DNA from: Candidatus Thiodubiliella sp.
GTDB lineage: Bacteria > Pseudomonadota > Gammaproteobacteria > PS1 > Pseudothioglobaceae
DNA length: 64,000 bases
Direction of reading: 5' to 3'
Assembly (NCBI GenBank): GCA_029237605.1
Contig: JAQRGB010000034.1
Coordinates: 1 to 64,000 of the forward strand
Both the position numbers and the translations under genes were made by a program. This document shows, in pieces, positions 21,147 to 31,654 of this stretch. Position 1 is the stretch's first letter, and every line of letters starts with the position of its first letter. Below the pieces are notes generated by a model. That model made no database searches, was not told the origin of the DNA, and saw nothing but the letters and a program-made list of their open reading frames with translations.

Positions 21147-22705
21147 ATGATTAAACTCGCGCTCATTAGTGTTTCTGACAAGACTGGTATTCTTAAATTG
21201 GCTGAATTCTTAACCAGCAAAGATATTGGAATACTCTCTACAGGCGGTACGGCTAAACTTTTAGCTGATAACAACATTCCAGCGATTGAAGTATCAGATT
21301 ACACGGGCTTCCCTGAAATTATGGGTGGTCGCGTTAAGACACTTAACCCAAAGATTCATGGCGGAATCCTTGCACGTCGTGGGATTGATGAAGCTGTAAT
21401 GGTACAAAATAATATCAGCCCGATTGACTTGGTTGTAGTCAATCTCTATCCTTTCCAAGAAACAATTAACAGCCCAAATTGCACACTAAAAGATGCGATT
21501 GAAAATATTGATATTGGAGGCCCAGCAATGTTGCGCTCTGCGGCTAAAAACCACGAATCAGTGACAGTGATAGTTGAGACATCAGACTACCAAACAGTAA
21601 TTGATGAAATCAATACAGATGGTGGTACAACACTAGATACTCGTATTAAATTAGCGCTTAAAGTCTTTGAGCATACTGCCAAATATGATGGCACGATTGC
21701 CAATTATTTAGGCAAAGAAGCTGATGGCTTTTGTACAACTCCTTGGCTCACAGAACGACATGGCTACGATCCGACTTCAAAACTCAGTCAATGCGCTATG
21801 GCGAAAACCCCCATCAATCAGCTGCTTTCTATGTTGAAAAAAATATTACTGAGGCTTGTATAGCGTCATCGAGGCAATGCCAAGGTAGGGGAATGTCGTA
21901 TAACAATATGGTAGATGCTGATGCGGCACTTGAGTGCGTACGCACTTTTAATGAACCATGTTGCGTTATTGTTAAACATGCTAACCCGTGCGGCGTTGCC
22001 GTGCGCTTAAACATTTTTGATGCTTATAATGATGCCTTTAAAGCCGATCCAACTTCAGCATTTGGTGGTATCATTGCCTTTAATCGTGACTTAGATAAAA
22101 AAACAGCAAAAACAATTATTGAACGTCAATTTGTTGAAGTTATCATTGCACCAAATATTAATAATGATGCTAAAAAAATCCTAGCAAACAAACAAAATAT
22201 TCGCGTTTTAGAATGCGGTCACCTGAACGCAGCGCAACCATCACTAGACTATAAGCGTGTTACTGGTGGGCTATTAGCGCAAGACAAGGACCTGGGAATT
22301 ATTGATGAAAACGATATTAAATGCGTTAGCGATTTAGCGCCAACAAACGAGCAAGTCAAGGACCTGTTATTTGCCTGGAGAGTGGCTAAAATAGTTAAGT
22401 CAAATGCCATTGTTTATGTTAAAAATCAGATGACAATTGGCATAGGCGCAGGACAAATGTCCCGTATTTATTCAGCAAAAATTGCTGGCATTAAAGCTAC
22501 TGATGAAGGTCTAAAAGTTGAAGGCTCGGTGATGGCGTCAGATGCCTTCTTTCCATTCAGAGATGGAATTGACGCAGCAGCACAATCTGGGATCAACGCC
22601 ATCATCCAACCTGGTGGCTCGATACGTGATGCAGAAGTAATTGAAGCAGCAAACCAGCATGGTATAGCTATGGTGTTTACTGATATGCGTCACTTTAAAC
22701 ACTGA
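21147..22705 (+). CDS. purH: Bifunctional AICAR transformylase/IMP cyclohydrolase, interrupted by adapter at 21736-21777
   Basis: [16 protein letters not shown]...[48 protein letters not shown]. Confidence 0.96.
21736..21777 (-). other. Sequencing adapter, full 42 nt
   Basis: Exact match inside purH. Confidence 0.98.
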
Positions 22706-22781
22706 TCTATAGAATTACTTTTTACTTAACCATAGATTAAAATTAAAATAAACACACGCCACTTATTACAAATTTTTTAAA

Positions 22782-23021
22782 ATGAGTATCAAAAAAATTA
22801 CTGTTTTTCCAGAAATTACTGCCGTTATTATTGATAGAGATAACGTTATCTCTGTTACTCAGGGAAATTATGATATTGAAAAGATAGAAATACATATACA
22901 GCAATGTATTCAAATGGTTAGAAAATATGAAGCAGCAGGTTATTACAACTTAGCCAGGCCTGAATTTGTAAATGAAGTTATTGCCACTTTTACCAACTTA
23001 GAGCTCAGAAAAAAAATGTAA
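22782..23021 (+). CDS. Hypothetical protein (79 aa)
   Basis: ORF between purH and dbpA, no family recognised. Confidence 0.5.
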   Translation: MSIKKITVFPEITAVIIDRDNVISVTQGNYDIEKIEIHIQQCIQMVRKYEAAGYYNLARPEFVNEVIATFTNLELRKKM

Positions 23022-23270
23022 TTCGTGTTAATAATTTTATGAATATTCAAGGATTTCAAGAGTGCAATCGCGTTTGGCAATTGCCCGATGAAATGAAAGC
23101 TCAAGTCTCACAAATGTTGTATGGCTTTTATGTCACTTATGATACTGAAAATTGGGAGAATTTTAGTATTGTACAAATCCAAAAATAGAAAATAGAAAAT
23201 AGAAATCTAATAGCGATTTTCAATATCCGGTTAAAATTTCTCATTTAGTTTCAGTCATAAAAATTAAAAA

Positions 23271-24650
23271 TTAAGACAAAACCTTTACTCTAAATGCTTT
23301 ACCTTTAATCTTATCATTTTGAATTTTTTTCAACACTGTTTTAACCAACTCTGAATTTACCGCTACATAAGACCAATTACTGGTGACACTAATCTTGCCA
23401 ATATTATCTCCTGGGATACCATCTTTTCCTGTAAGCCAGCCTACAATATCACCAGGACGAAGTTTTTGTTTTTTTCCCCCATAGATTTTTAACGTAGTCA
23501 TCACTGGTTTTTTAATAGGCCTATCTAAATATGCGTCACTAGGCAATGGATCATTAACATTTAATAAATCAATGTCTAATGTATCTAATTTGTGTATTTC
23601 TCTATCGCAAAAAAATGTACAAGCAACACCTCTTTTACCTGCTCTACCAGTACGGCCAATACGATGCACGTGTGCTTCTGGATCATGTGCAATATTAAAA
23701 TTAATCACCATGTCTAAATCTTTGATATCCAAACCTCGCGCCGCTACATCGGTTGCCACCAGCACAGAAACACTGCCATTTGAAAAGCGAATAAGCGCTT
23801 GATCGCGCGCTCGTTGATCCAAATCACCATGAATAGCAAGCACATAAAATCCATAATAAATCAATTCATTCTCTACATCTTGCGTATCATTTTTAGTGTT
23901 GCAAAATACCAACGTAGACCTAGGCTTATGTTTGGCAAGCAATAATCTAAGTGCAACCATACGCTTATCATCTGTATTAGTCAGGTAAAAATATTGCTTA
24001 ATAGTATTTTCTTCGTGGGTAACGGATGTCTTAAGCATTATAGGGTTTTGCAATGCACGACAGGCAATATCGGTGATCTCATCAGGATAAGTTGCACTAA
24101 ACAATAAGGTTTGGCGGTTACTAGGAATTGTTCCAATAATTCTATCTATAGCATCTTGAAAGCCCATGTCTAACATATGATCTGCTTCGTCCAATACAAG
24201 TGTAGTGACAAACTCAAATTTTAATGTTCTCTTACGTAAATGCTCTTCAATACGCCCTGGTGTGCCAACAATAATGTGCACTCCATGCTCTAATGATCCA
24301 GCTTGTGGACTAAAAGGAACACCGCCACAAAGCGTAAGAATTTTAATATTATGAATACCTCTTGCAAGCCTACGAAGCTCGTTTGCTACCTGGTCTGCTA
24401 ACTCACGCGTTGGGCACAAGACTATCGATTGCACTTTGAAAGCCCTAACATTCAGTTTTTGCAACAAACCCAGGCCAAAAGCCGCAGTCTTCCCTGAGCC
24501 AGTCCTACTTTGTACAATAACATCTTTACCCGACAAAATAACAGGCAAACTTAATACTTGAATAGGTGTCATTGACTTATAGCCCAAGCTACTAAGATTT
24601 TTTAGCAAGCCAGAATCTAATCTTAATGAAAAAAAATCAGCTACACTCAC
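23271..24650 (-). CDS. dbpA: ATP-dependent RNA helicase DbpA
   Basis: SRTGSGKTAAFGLGLL, VLDEADHMLDMGF, HRIGRTGRAG; C-terminal DbpA RNA-binding domain (LRPGDIVGWLTGKDGIPGDNIGKI). Confidence 0.94.
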   Translation of the reverse strand: MSVADFFSLRLDSGLLKNLSSLGYKSMTPIQVLSLPVILSGKDVIVQSRTGSGKTAAFGLGLLQKLNVRAFKVQSIVLCPTRELADQVANELRRLARGIHNIKILTLCGGVPFSPQAGSLEHGVHIIVGTPGRIEEHLRKRTLKFEFVTTLVLDEADHMLDMGFQDAIDRIIGTIPSNRQTLLFSATYPDEITDIACRALQNPIMLKTSVTHEENTIKQYFYLTNTDDKRMVALRLLLAKHKPRSTLVFCNTKNDTQDVENELIYYGFYVLAIHGDLDQRARDQALIRFSNGSVSVLVATDVAARGLDIKDLDMVINFNIAHDPEAHVHRIGRTGRAGKRGVACTFFCDREIHKLDTLDIDLLNVNDPLPSDAYLDRPIKKPVMTTLKIYGGKKQKLRPGDIVGWLTGKDGIPGDNIGKISVTSNWSYVAVNSELVKTVLKKIQNDKIKGKAFRVKVLS

Positions 24651-24719
24651 GATAAGCCCTAAAATAATAATATGTTAAATTTTACGCTCTATGCAACAAC
24701 ATAAGTTTATAATAAGAAT

Positions 24720-24890
24720 CGTCTATTATATTTGTGTTTGGCTTTTGTTCCCTGAGCTGATAAATAAATAAGGAAATGCGATAGCATGCTATTGAGCAAG
24801 CTCACCTTGAAGTGAGAAGCCTGCGGTAGGCTTCAAATTTCCGCCTGAACCATATGGTTCAGGCTTAGAGTCTCGCAGTATAATAGACAC
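24720..24890 (+). ncRNA. ssrS: 6S RNA
   Basis: CCCTGAGCTGAT, GAGCAAGCTCACCTTGAAGTGAGAAGCCTGCGG resembles the 6S core; closing stem GTCTATTATA/TATAATAGAC; directly upstream of fau as in enterics. Confidence 0.85.
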
Positions 24891-24911
24891 TCAAATTCAA
24901 AAATATAGTTT

Positions 24912-25473
24912 ATGTCAATACAATTGATGCGCCAATCCCTAAGGATAAAACGACATGCCATCAGAGCGCGTGAGCGCGAGCAATTTGCTAAAAAAATATT
25001 ACATCAAGTGCAAAAGATAAGCAATGTTCAACACGCTAAGAAAATGGCACTTTATTTAGAAAACGATGGAGAAAAAGTCGGATCGTAGCCATGTCGTTCT
25101 GTAAAAAAACAGGGCGTTATTGTCTATTTACCAATATTAGTCGGCAAAAACCTTAAATTTGCAAAAATTGGTAAATCTTTTAAAAAAAATAAATTTGGCA
25201 TCACAGAACGACATGGCTACGATCCGACTTTTAAGTGCTAAACATCTCAATGTTATCTTTATGCCATTGCTTGGTTTTGATAAGAATAAGTGCCGTATCG
25301 GCATGGGTGGTGGCTTCTACGACCGCGCATTATCTTTTAAAAAACACCAAACAAACTACAATAATCCAAAACTCTATGGACTAGCATTTGATTGTCAACA
25401 AGTTACAGAAATTAACAACCAACCTTGGGATATACCGCTTGACGCAGTCATTACTCCAACTAAAATTTATTAA
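24912..25473 (+). CDS. fau: 5-formyltetrahydrofolate cyclo-ligase, interrupted by two partial adapters
   Basis: MRQSLRIKRHAIRAREREQFAKK; GMGGGFYDRALSF; downstream of 6S RNA. Confidence 0.88.
25075..25102 (+). other. Sequencing adapter, partial 28 nt
   Basis: AAGTCGGATCGTAGCCATGTCGTTCTGT. Confidence 0.96.
25201..25230 (-). other. Sequencing adapter, partial 30 nt
   Basis: TCACAGAACGACATGGCTACGATCCGACTT. Confidence 0.96.
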
Positions 25474-26621
25474 TTTCTAATGGTGTGCTTTTGAAAAAAT
25501 GATTTAAGCATTGGGCTTTCATTGATTAAGTTCATGCCAAAGCCTCGTAACCACCTGAGAGGCTCATTGTTTTTTTTATAAACCCAATTGAGACCCGTCA
25601 TAGTTTTTGCCATTAATTCATTGTCCAACCTTCTAGCTCTAGCGTATTTCCTTAATACCAAATAATCACCCAAAAATTTATTATTAGTTTGTAATTGTTG
25701 TGATAATTCAGCAACATCGGCAAATCCTAAATTAACGCCTTGTCCTGCTAATGGGTGAATATTATGCGCCGCATCGCCAATTAGTGCTAGGCTTTCTTTG
25801 ACATATTCTTTAGCACTGCGCTCAATCAATGGAAATACCTGGATTTTGCTCAATATTTCAAACTCACCGAAGCGATATTCTACGCTCATTGAAAGCCGTT
25901 TAGCTAACTCTTTGGATGATAATTCCAACAATTCATCAGTAAGGTGGTTTGCTGCCGACCAAACAACTGCCGCTTCATTTTTACTAAGTGGTAATAGCGC
26001 GACAATACTCTTAGACAAAAATCGCTGCCAAGTCGTGTTCTCAAAACCCTTACTTGAGCGAATATTACAAACAATAGCTTTTTGCTGATAATTGTTCTCA
26101 CTAAAGCCAATGTTTGTCAAATCTCGAACACGAGAACACGCGCCATCTGCGCCAATTAATAATGAACATTGAAGCCTCCGCTTATCATCTAGATGTAAGC
26201 AATAGCCGTACTCAACCTTATCAAGCCCATTAACTTTAGCGCTGATAAACATCACTTTAGTATCACACAAAGAAGCATACATAGCCGATTGAATACAGTC
26301 ATTTTCTATGATATGCCCTAAATGTGTTAAACCACCTTCTGATATTGAAAAATCCAGGGTACCGTGCGAATTCTCATCCCATACTTTAGTGTTGGTAAAG
26401 GTATGCTTACGTTGAATCAAATCCCACGCACCAATATTTTTTAAAAGCGTTTCTGAGGCTGGTGTAATTGCACTTGTACGTGTATGAAAATTTTCTTTTA
26501 TTTTTGGGTTTGGATTGTTCGGCTCAATAATCGCAATACTCAAATTACTCTTTGCCATTGATAAGGCAAATGCCTGCCCAACCATACCGCCACCCACAAT
26601 GATAATATCAAAATTGCCCAT
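25470..26621 (-). CDS. UbiH/UbiF family FAD-dependent monooxygenase (ubiquinone biosynthesis)
   Basis: DIIIVGGGMVGQAFALSMA, ALIGDAAHNIHPLAGQGVNLGFADV. Confidence 0.9.
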   Translation of the reverse strand: MGNFDIIIVGGGMVGQAFALSMAKSNLSIAIIEPNNPNPKIKENFHTRTSAITPASETLLKNIGAWDLIQRKHTFTNTKVWDENSHGTLDFSISEGGLTHLGHIIENDCIQSAMYASLCDTKVMFISAKVNGLDKVEYGYCLHLDDKRRLQCSLLIGADGACSRVRDLTNIGFSENNYQQKAIVCNIRSSKGFENTTWQRFLSKSIVALLPLSKNEAAVVWSAANHLTDELLELSSKELAKRLSMSVEYRFGEFEILSKIQVFPLIERSAKEYVKESLALIGDAAHNIHPLAGQGVNLGFADVAELSQQLQTNNKFLGDYLVLRKYARARRLDNELMAKTMTGLNWVYKKNNEPLRWLRGFGMNLINESPMLKSFFQKHTIRN

Positions 26622-26626
26622 TAGGC

Positions 26627-27937
26627 TTATCCTGCCACTGTCATTTGATTAATCAACATAGAGCCAACTTTAATATTACTGCGCTGATCTATATCATTAC
26701 CTACACACACAATGCCTAATAACATGTCTTTAAGATTACCAGCAATAGTAAGCCCTGATACTGGATACTGTATCTCTCCATTCTCCACCCAAAAACCTAA
26801 TGCGCCACGAGAATAATCCCCAGTTATGCCGTTCACACCTTGCCCCATCAGTTCTGTTACCACTAATCCCTTAGTCATCATCTTAATTATTTCATTTAGC
26901 CCGCCATCAAAACTAGATTCAACAATAACATTGCTTACTCCACCTGCATTAGCTGTAGTTTGCAACCCTAATTGATTAGCAGAATATTGTCCCATAACAT
27001 AGCTTTTAACTCTACCACGCTCAATAAAATATTGTTCACGTTTAAGTACGCCATCACGATCAATCGCTCTGGACCCCAATGTTTTTTTAACAAAGGGGCT
27101 TTCGTACAAACTAATATTTTCTGGCAAAATAATCTTGTCAATACTATTTAATAGAAAACTAGATTTTTTGTATTGCTTAGAGCCGCCCAATGCACCCAAG
27201 AGTTGTAAAAATAAACCACTAGATAGGCGCGGAATGAAAATTATAGGACATTTTTGTGAAGAAAGCGAACGAGCGCCCAATTTTTGCTGCGCAAGTTTTG
27301 CTGCTTTATCACCAAGAATCTGCGGTGTTTCTAAATCATTTGCATCAAGTGCCGTAGTATATTCGTACGCTGTTTGCATATCATCACTGCGCTTAGCAAT
27401 TAGCGCGCAACTTAGCGAGTGACGAGTGCTGCTTTGTGTAGCAATCAAGCCATTAGAATTGGCATATAGGCTTTCACCTTGAAAACTAGACACCTCTGCG
27501 CCTTCAGAATTATCAATCTCATCTTGTGCGAGCGCCCCTTCTTCACAGGCTTTGGCAATCTCAATACTATATTGTGCGTCCAAATCCCAAGGATGGTACA
27601 AATCTAAATCTGGTGCATCAAATGCCATTAATTCTTTTAGCGCCAAACCATTAAAAGGGTCATCTTGGGTATATTTTGCAATTAGACAAGCAGACTCGAT
27701 AGCTTTGTCAAGGCTGTCTTTGCTAACATCAACGCTTGATGCATGCCCCTTCTTTTTGCCAAAGAATACATTTATTTCAAGACTTTTATCTAAATGATAT
27801 TGCAAAGTTTCAACTTTGCCCAATCTTACTACAGTAGATACGCCTGAGCTTGAGTCAAGCAATAATTCATAATCACTTACTCTGTATTTTTTTAATAGCT
27901 CAATTGCTAATTGTGCGGTTTTCTCTAAAGATGACAT
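26627..27937 (-). CDS. pmbA: Metalloprotease PmbA/TldE
   Basis: TTANAGGVSNVIVE, GVNGITGDYSRGALGFWVENGEIQYPVSGLTIAGNLKDM. Confidence 0.93.
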   Translation of the reverse strand: MSSLEKTAQLAIELLKKYRVSDYELLLDSSSGVSTVVRLGKVETLQYHLDKSLEINVFFGKKKGHASSVDVSKDSLDKAIESACLIAKYTQDDPFNGLALKELMAFDAPDLDLYHPWDLDAQYSIEIAKACEEGALAQDEIDNSEGAEVSSFQGESLYANSNGLIATQSSTRHSLSCALIAKRSDDMQTAYEYTTALDANDLETPQILGDKAAKLAQQKLGARSLSSQKCPIIFIPRLSSGLFLQLLGALGGSKQYKKSSFLLNSIDKIILPENISLYESPFVKKTLGSRAIDRDGVLKREQYFIERGRVKSYVMGQYSANQLGLQTTANAGGVSNVIVESSFDGGLNEIIKMMTKGLVVTELMGQGVNGITGDYSRGALGFWVENGEIQYPVSGLTIAGNLKDMLLGIVCVGNDIDQRSNIKVGSMLINQMTVAG

Positions 27938-27951
27938 ATTTTTTTTTATTG

Positions 27952-28779
27952 TTAGTTTCTAGTTACTTCTAATGAATGTAGTCTTCGAGAATCGGCCTTT
28001 AAAACCTTGAAATGAAATTTTTGTAAGTCAATTTCATTCATTTGCTCTGGTAAATAAGTAAAACCAGCAACAACTAGCCCTGCTACAGTGTCTATATTAT
28101 CTGCCTGTAATTTAACGTCAAAAAATTCATTAAACTCTTCAATTTGCGTATGTCCATTAAGTAAATAACGACCACCGCCAAAATCAACAATATTGTCTTC
28201 TTCCAAATCATGCTCATCTTCGATCTCACCCACAATTTGTTCTAACACATCTTCCAATGTTACCAGGCCAGCAGTCTCACCATACTCATCCACCACAATC
28301 GCCATATGTAGTTTTTTTTGCTGAAAATCTCTTAATAATGCGCCAAGAGTTTTGCTTTCTGGCACTAAAACAGCATCACGTAAATATTGTTTATAATTAA
28401 ACTCTGTTTTTTGCTCTTCTACAAAATAACTCAGTAAATCCTTGGCTAAAATAACACCTAATATTTTATGTTGCTCGTTGTTAATAACTGGAAATCTAGA
28501 ATGTGCAGACTCAATCATAATATCAAGCAAAGTATTTGTTGTCGCCTGATAATCGATCAATGTCATTTTTAACCTAGGCACCATTATATCGCGCACCTCC
28601 ATATTTTCAAGCTGCATCGTGCCTTCAATAATTGAGCGCGAGTGCGCATCAATCACATGGCTCTCCTCAGCCTCTTTTAAGGATTGTAGCAATTCATCAC
28701 TTGAGCTTAGTGGTGTGTGGAAAAATTGTTTTTTTAATTTTTGTAAAAAAGACAGTATTGAAGGAAGCTCTTCTTTCAT
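27952..28779 (-). CDS. corC: CBS-domain HlyC/CorC family transporter-associated protein
   Basis: MEVRDIMVPRLKM, HMAIVVDEYGETAGLVTLEDVLEQIVGEIEDEHD. Confidence 0.92.
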   Translation of the reverse strand: MKEELPSILSFLQKLKKQFFHTPLSSSDELLQSLKEAEESHVIDAHSRSIIEGTMQLENMEVRDIMVPRLKMTLIDYQATTNTLLDIMIESAHSRFPVINNEQHKILGVILAKDLLSYFVEEQKTEFNYKQYLRDAVLVPESKTLGALLRDFQQKKLHMAIVVDEYGETAGLVTLEDVLEQIVGEIEDEHDLEEDNIVDFGGGRYLLNGHTQIEEFNEFFDVKLQADNIDTVAGLVVAGFTYLPEQMNEIDLQKFHFKVLKADSRRLHSLEVTRN

Positions 28780-28821
28780 TTAAAGTTTTAGTAGTTAATT
28801 AAATTACTATTGTAACAAGAA

Positions 28822-29118
28822 TTATGCATTTTTACCACCACGCATTTTTTTGCTTTGTGCAGCACGCTCTTTACGCATTTGTTTTGGGTCAGCAAGCAGT
28901 GGTCGATAAATCTCAACTCGATCTTTTGAGCGTAAAATAGTATCTAATTTAGCAACTCTACCAAAAATACCCACCTTATCTTTAGACAAATCAATTTGCA
29001 AATAAGTGTCCATAATGCCAGATAACTCTATCGCCTGTTTAAGTGTCGTACCCTCGACCACTTCAAAAGCAAGTAGTGTTTGTTTATCCTTTAATGCATA
29101 AACAACTTCAACTAGCAT
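28822..29118 (-). CDS. RnfH family Ub-like protein
   Basis: [32 protein letters not shown]...[38 protein letters not shown]. Confidence 0.88.
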   Translation of the reverse strand: MLVEVVYALKDKQTLLAFEVVEGTTLKQAIELSGIMDTYLQIDLSKDKVGIFGRVAKLDTILRSKDRVEIYRPLLADPKQMRKERAAQSKKMRGGKNA

Positions 29119-29834
29119 CGCATATTTTTTGTGCTTGAATAAAATCTAGCGTACCTTCATAAATTGCACGTCCAGTAATTGCACCTATGATACCATGGTG
29201 TGCCTCGCTGAGTAGCCCAGATATATCGTCTATATTGGTGATGCCACCAGAAGCAATAACAGGAGTTGATATCTGCTTAGCAAGAGTCGCCGTTGTTTCA
29301 ATATTTACACCATGCATCATACCATCGCGCGCAATATCAGTATAAATAATCGAGCTCACACCGTACTGCTCAAACTTTTTCGATAAATCAATAACACGTA
29401 AATTTGTCTTCTGTACCCATCCTTCTGTTGCCACAAGGTCATCATTTGCATCTAAGCCCACAATTATCTTGCCGGGAAATTCACAACATAGCTGTGATAC
29501 AAACTCTGGATGTGTAACTGCCATCGTGCCAATAATCAAATAACTAACGCCCATCTCAATATACGCATTAGCAATATACATATCGCGTATACCTCCGCCA
29601 ATCTGTACTGACAAATCAGGGAACGCCGATACAATCTGCATTACACTTGTCGCATTCACAGGCTTACCTTCAAATGCCCCATTTAGATCCACTAGATGCA
29701 AACGCCTTGCTCCTTGTTGCGCCCACTGCGCCGCCATATCTACTGGAAGTCGGATCGTAGCCATGTCGTTCTGTGAGCCAAGGAGTTGTACAAAATTGCC
29801 CATCTTTTAAATCTATCGCTGGAATTATTATCAT
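29108..29834 (-). CDS. hisA: Phosphoribosylformimino-5-aminoimidazole carboxamide ribotide isomerase, interrupted by adapter at 29747-29788
   Basis: True start [13 protein letters not shown] at 29834; [11 protein letters not shown]... style motifs ([23 protein letters not shown]). Confidence 0.93.
29747..29788 (+). other. Sequencing adapter, full 42 nt
   Basis: Exact match. Confidence 0.98.
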
Positions 29835-30401
29835 TTTTTCTGCACCTTTTTCAATTTCTAAAATTTTGCCAACTAATGCTTTTTAGAATACACTCCATCT
29901 TTGGCCCAATTAAACTATATACAGACAGCAAGCTGCAATTACGTAATCTTTTATTACCAACATCATAATAAACGGCACGCAAATTCTTTAGATAGTATCT
30001 TATAGCAACAAGCATGTTTATTCTAATTTCTTTGAAAGCAACTATAAAGTTCTATTTTTTTACATTTTTTGAGATAAATTATACTAAAAATTGCAATGAA
30101 GTGGTATTTTTATGCCATACTAATGAGATGATGCTAACTCGAATCAACCAAACTTGCCGATGTTACAAAAGACAATGTTAAAATGTCGGTTAATAAATTA
30201 AATTCGTTGAATGTAGAATTATTGAAAAATAAGAAAATAATTTCAATGAGCTATATAAAAAGATTAATGAGATTAGCAATTAAAATAAAATACAGCTGAA
30301 ATAACTATATATACAAATAAGAACCTAACAAATTACTTTAGCTAATTACTAACATGTTGGCTGAATTCAAATGTTATAAAAATAAACAGTCTTACTAAAA
30401 A

Positions 30402-31202
30402 ATGCAAAAAACAGGCGGTATCCAAAAAATGATTACCACTATTAAAGGTGGCAATGCAATATATCAATTGCCAATTGGCAATGAAATAGTGGCAATGAAC
30501 GAACTAGTAGGGCAACAAATCACACTAAAATTTAACGGTAAAATTGTGTGCTCAAACTGTGGGGTAGTTACACGAAAAAGTTATTCTCAGGGGTTCTGTT
30601 ACCTATGTTGTCAAGATTTAGCACGTTGTGATTTATGTATTATTAAGCCTGAAACTTGCCATCATCACTTCGGCACTTGCCGTGAACCACAGTGGGGACT
30701 GGACAATTGCTTTACTCCGCATATTATTTATTTGGCAAATTCATCAGATGTTAAAGTCGGCATTACTCGCAAAATTAACACTCCTAGTCGCTGGATAGAC
30801 CAAGGCGCAGTGAGCTATTTGCCGATACTTAAAGTGGATACGCGACTCAAATCAGGGCAAATTGAAATGGCACTCAAGGATTTTGTAGCAGATAAAACTA
30901 ACTGGAGAAAGATGCTGAAAAATGAAATAGAATATGTGGATTTAATATCAGTTCGTGATAAACTTCTGTTAAAAATACAAGCACATATAAATAAACTAAA
31001 TGCAATAAAGTTAGATAACAATGTATTGACTATACGCTATCCCGTGATACAATATCCATACAAAATTTTTTCACATAATTTTGATAAAAATACGAATATT
31101 ACAGGTATTTTACAAGGCATTAAAGGGCAATATTTATTATTGGATTCTGGGGTGTTTAATGTGAGAAAATTTAGCTCATATAATATAACTTTAACTTATT
31201 AA
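30402..31202 (+). CDS. DUF2797-type protein with Cys-rich N-terminal region
   Basis: CSNCGVVTRKSYSQGFCYLCCQDLARCDLCIIKPETCHHHFGTCREPQWG...IIYLANSSDVKVGITRK. Confidence 0.72.
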   Translation: MQKTGGIQKMITTIKGGNAIYQLPIGNEIVAMNELVGQQITLKFNGKIVCSNCGVVTRKSYSQGFCYLCCQDLARCDLCIIKPETCHHHFGTCREPQWGLDNCFTPHIIYLANSSDVKVGITRKINTPSRWIDQGAVSYLPILKVDTRLKSGQIEMALKDFVADKTNWRKMLKNEIEYVDLISVRDKLLLKIQAHINKLNAIKLDNNVLTIRYPVIQYPYKIFSHNFDKNTNITGILQGIKGQYLLLDSGVFNVRKFSSYNITLTY

Positions 31203-31207
31203 AAAAA

Positions 31208-31531
31208 ATGACAAAACTACAAATAGAAGATATTGAAATTGGCGAAGGCAAGGCTTGCAAACCTGGAGACTTTGTATCTATGCACTATACTGGTTGGCTA
31301 ACCAATGGCAAAAAGTTCGACTCTAGTATCGATAGAAACGAACCTTTTGAATTTAAACTCGGCTCAGGGCAAGTCATCCCTGGTTGGGATAGAGGCATTG
31401 ATGGCATGTTAGTGGGTGGCAAACGCAAACTTACTATTCCATCAGAATTGGCTTATGGAGAATTTGGCGCAGGCTCAATCCCACCAAGTGCGACAATAAT
31501 TTTTGATGTAGAGCTATTAGTAATTAAATGA
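31208..31531 (+). CDS. FKBP-type peptidyl-prolyl cis-trans isomerase
   Basis: VSMHYTGWLTNGKKFDSSIDRNEPFEFKLGSGQVIPGWDRGIDGM. Confidence 0.95.
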   Translation: MTKLQIEDIEIGEGKACKPGDFVSMHYTGWLTNGKKFDSSIDRNEPFEFKLGSGQVIPGWDRGIDGMLVGGKRKLTIPSELAYGEFGAGSIPPSATIIFDVELLVIK

Positions 31532-31654
31532 TGGCCTGAATTATGGCAAACAAAATAAACAAACATAAAATTGTAAATAAAAGACAATCAGCTAAACTGC
31601 TAACTCATTATAGACTGCATTAAGGCACTGTCTTATTCAAGATCACTATAAAAA

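Noticed and set aside
21731-22705. PurH split into separate IMP cyclohydrolase and AICAR transformylase genes
   Set aside because: The split point is exactly the adapter at 21736-21777; flanking sequences fit a single bifunctional PurH.
29108-29803. HisA variant with N-terminus [19 protein letters not shown]
   Set aside because: Adapter translation; native start [13 protein letters not shown] is at 29834 in another frame.
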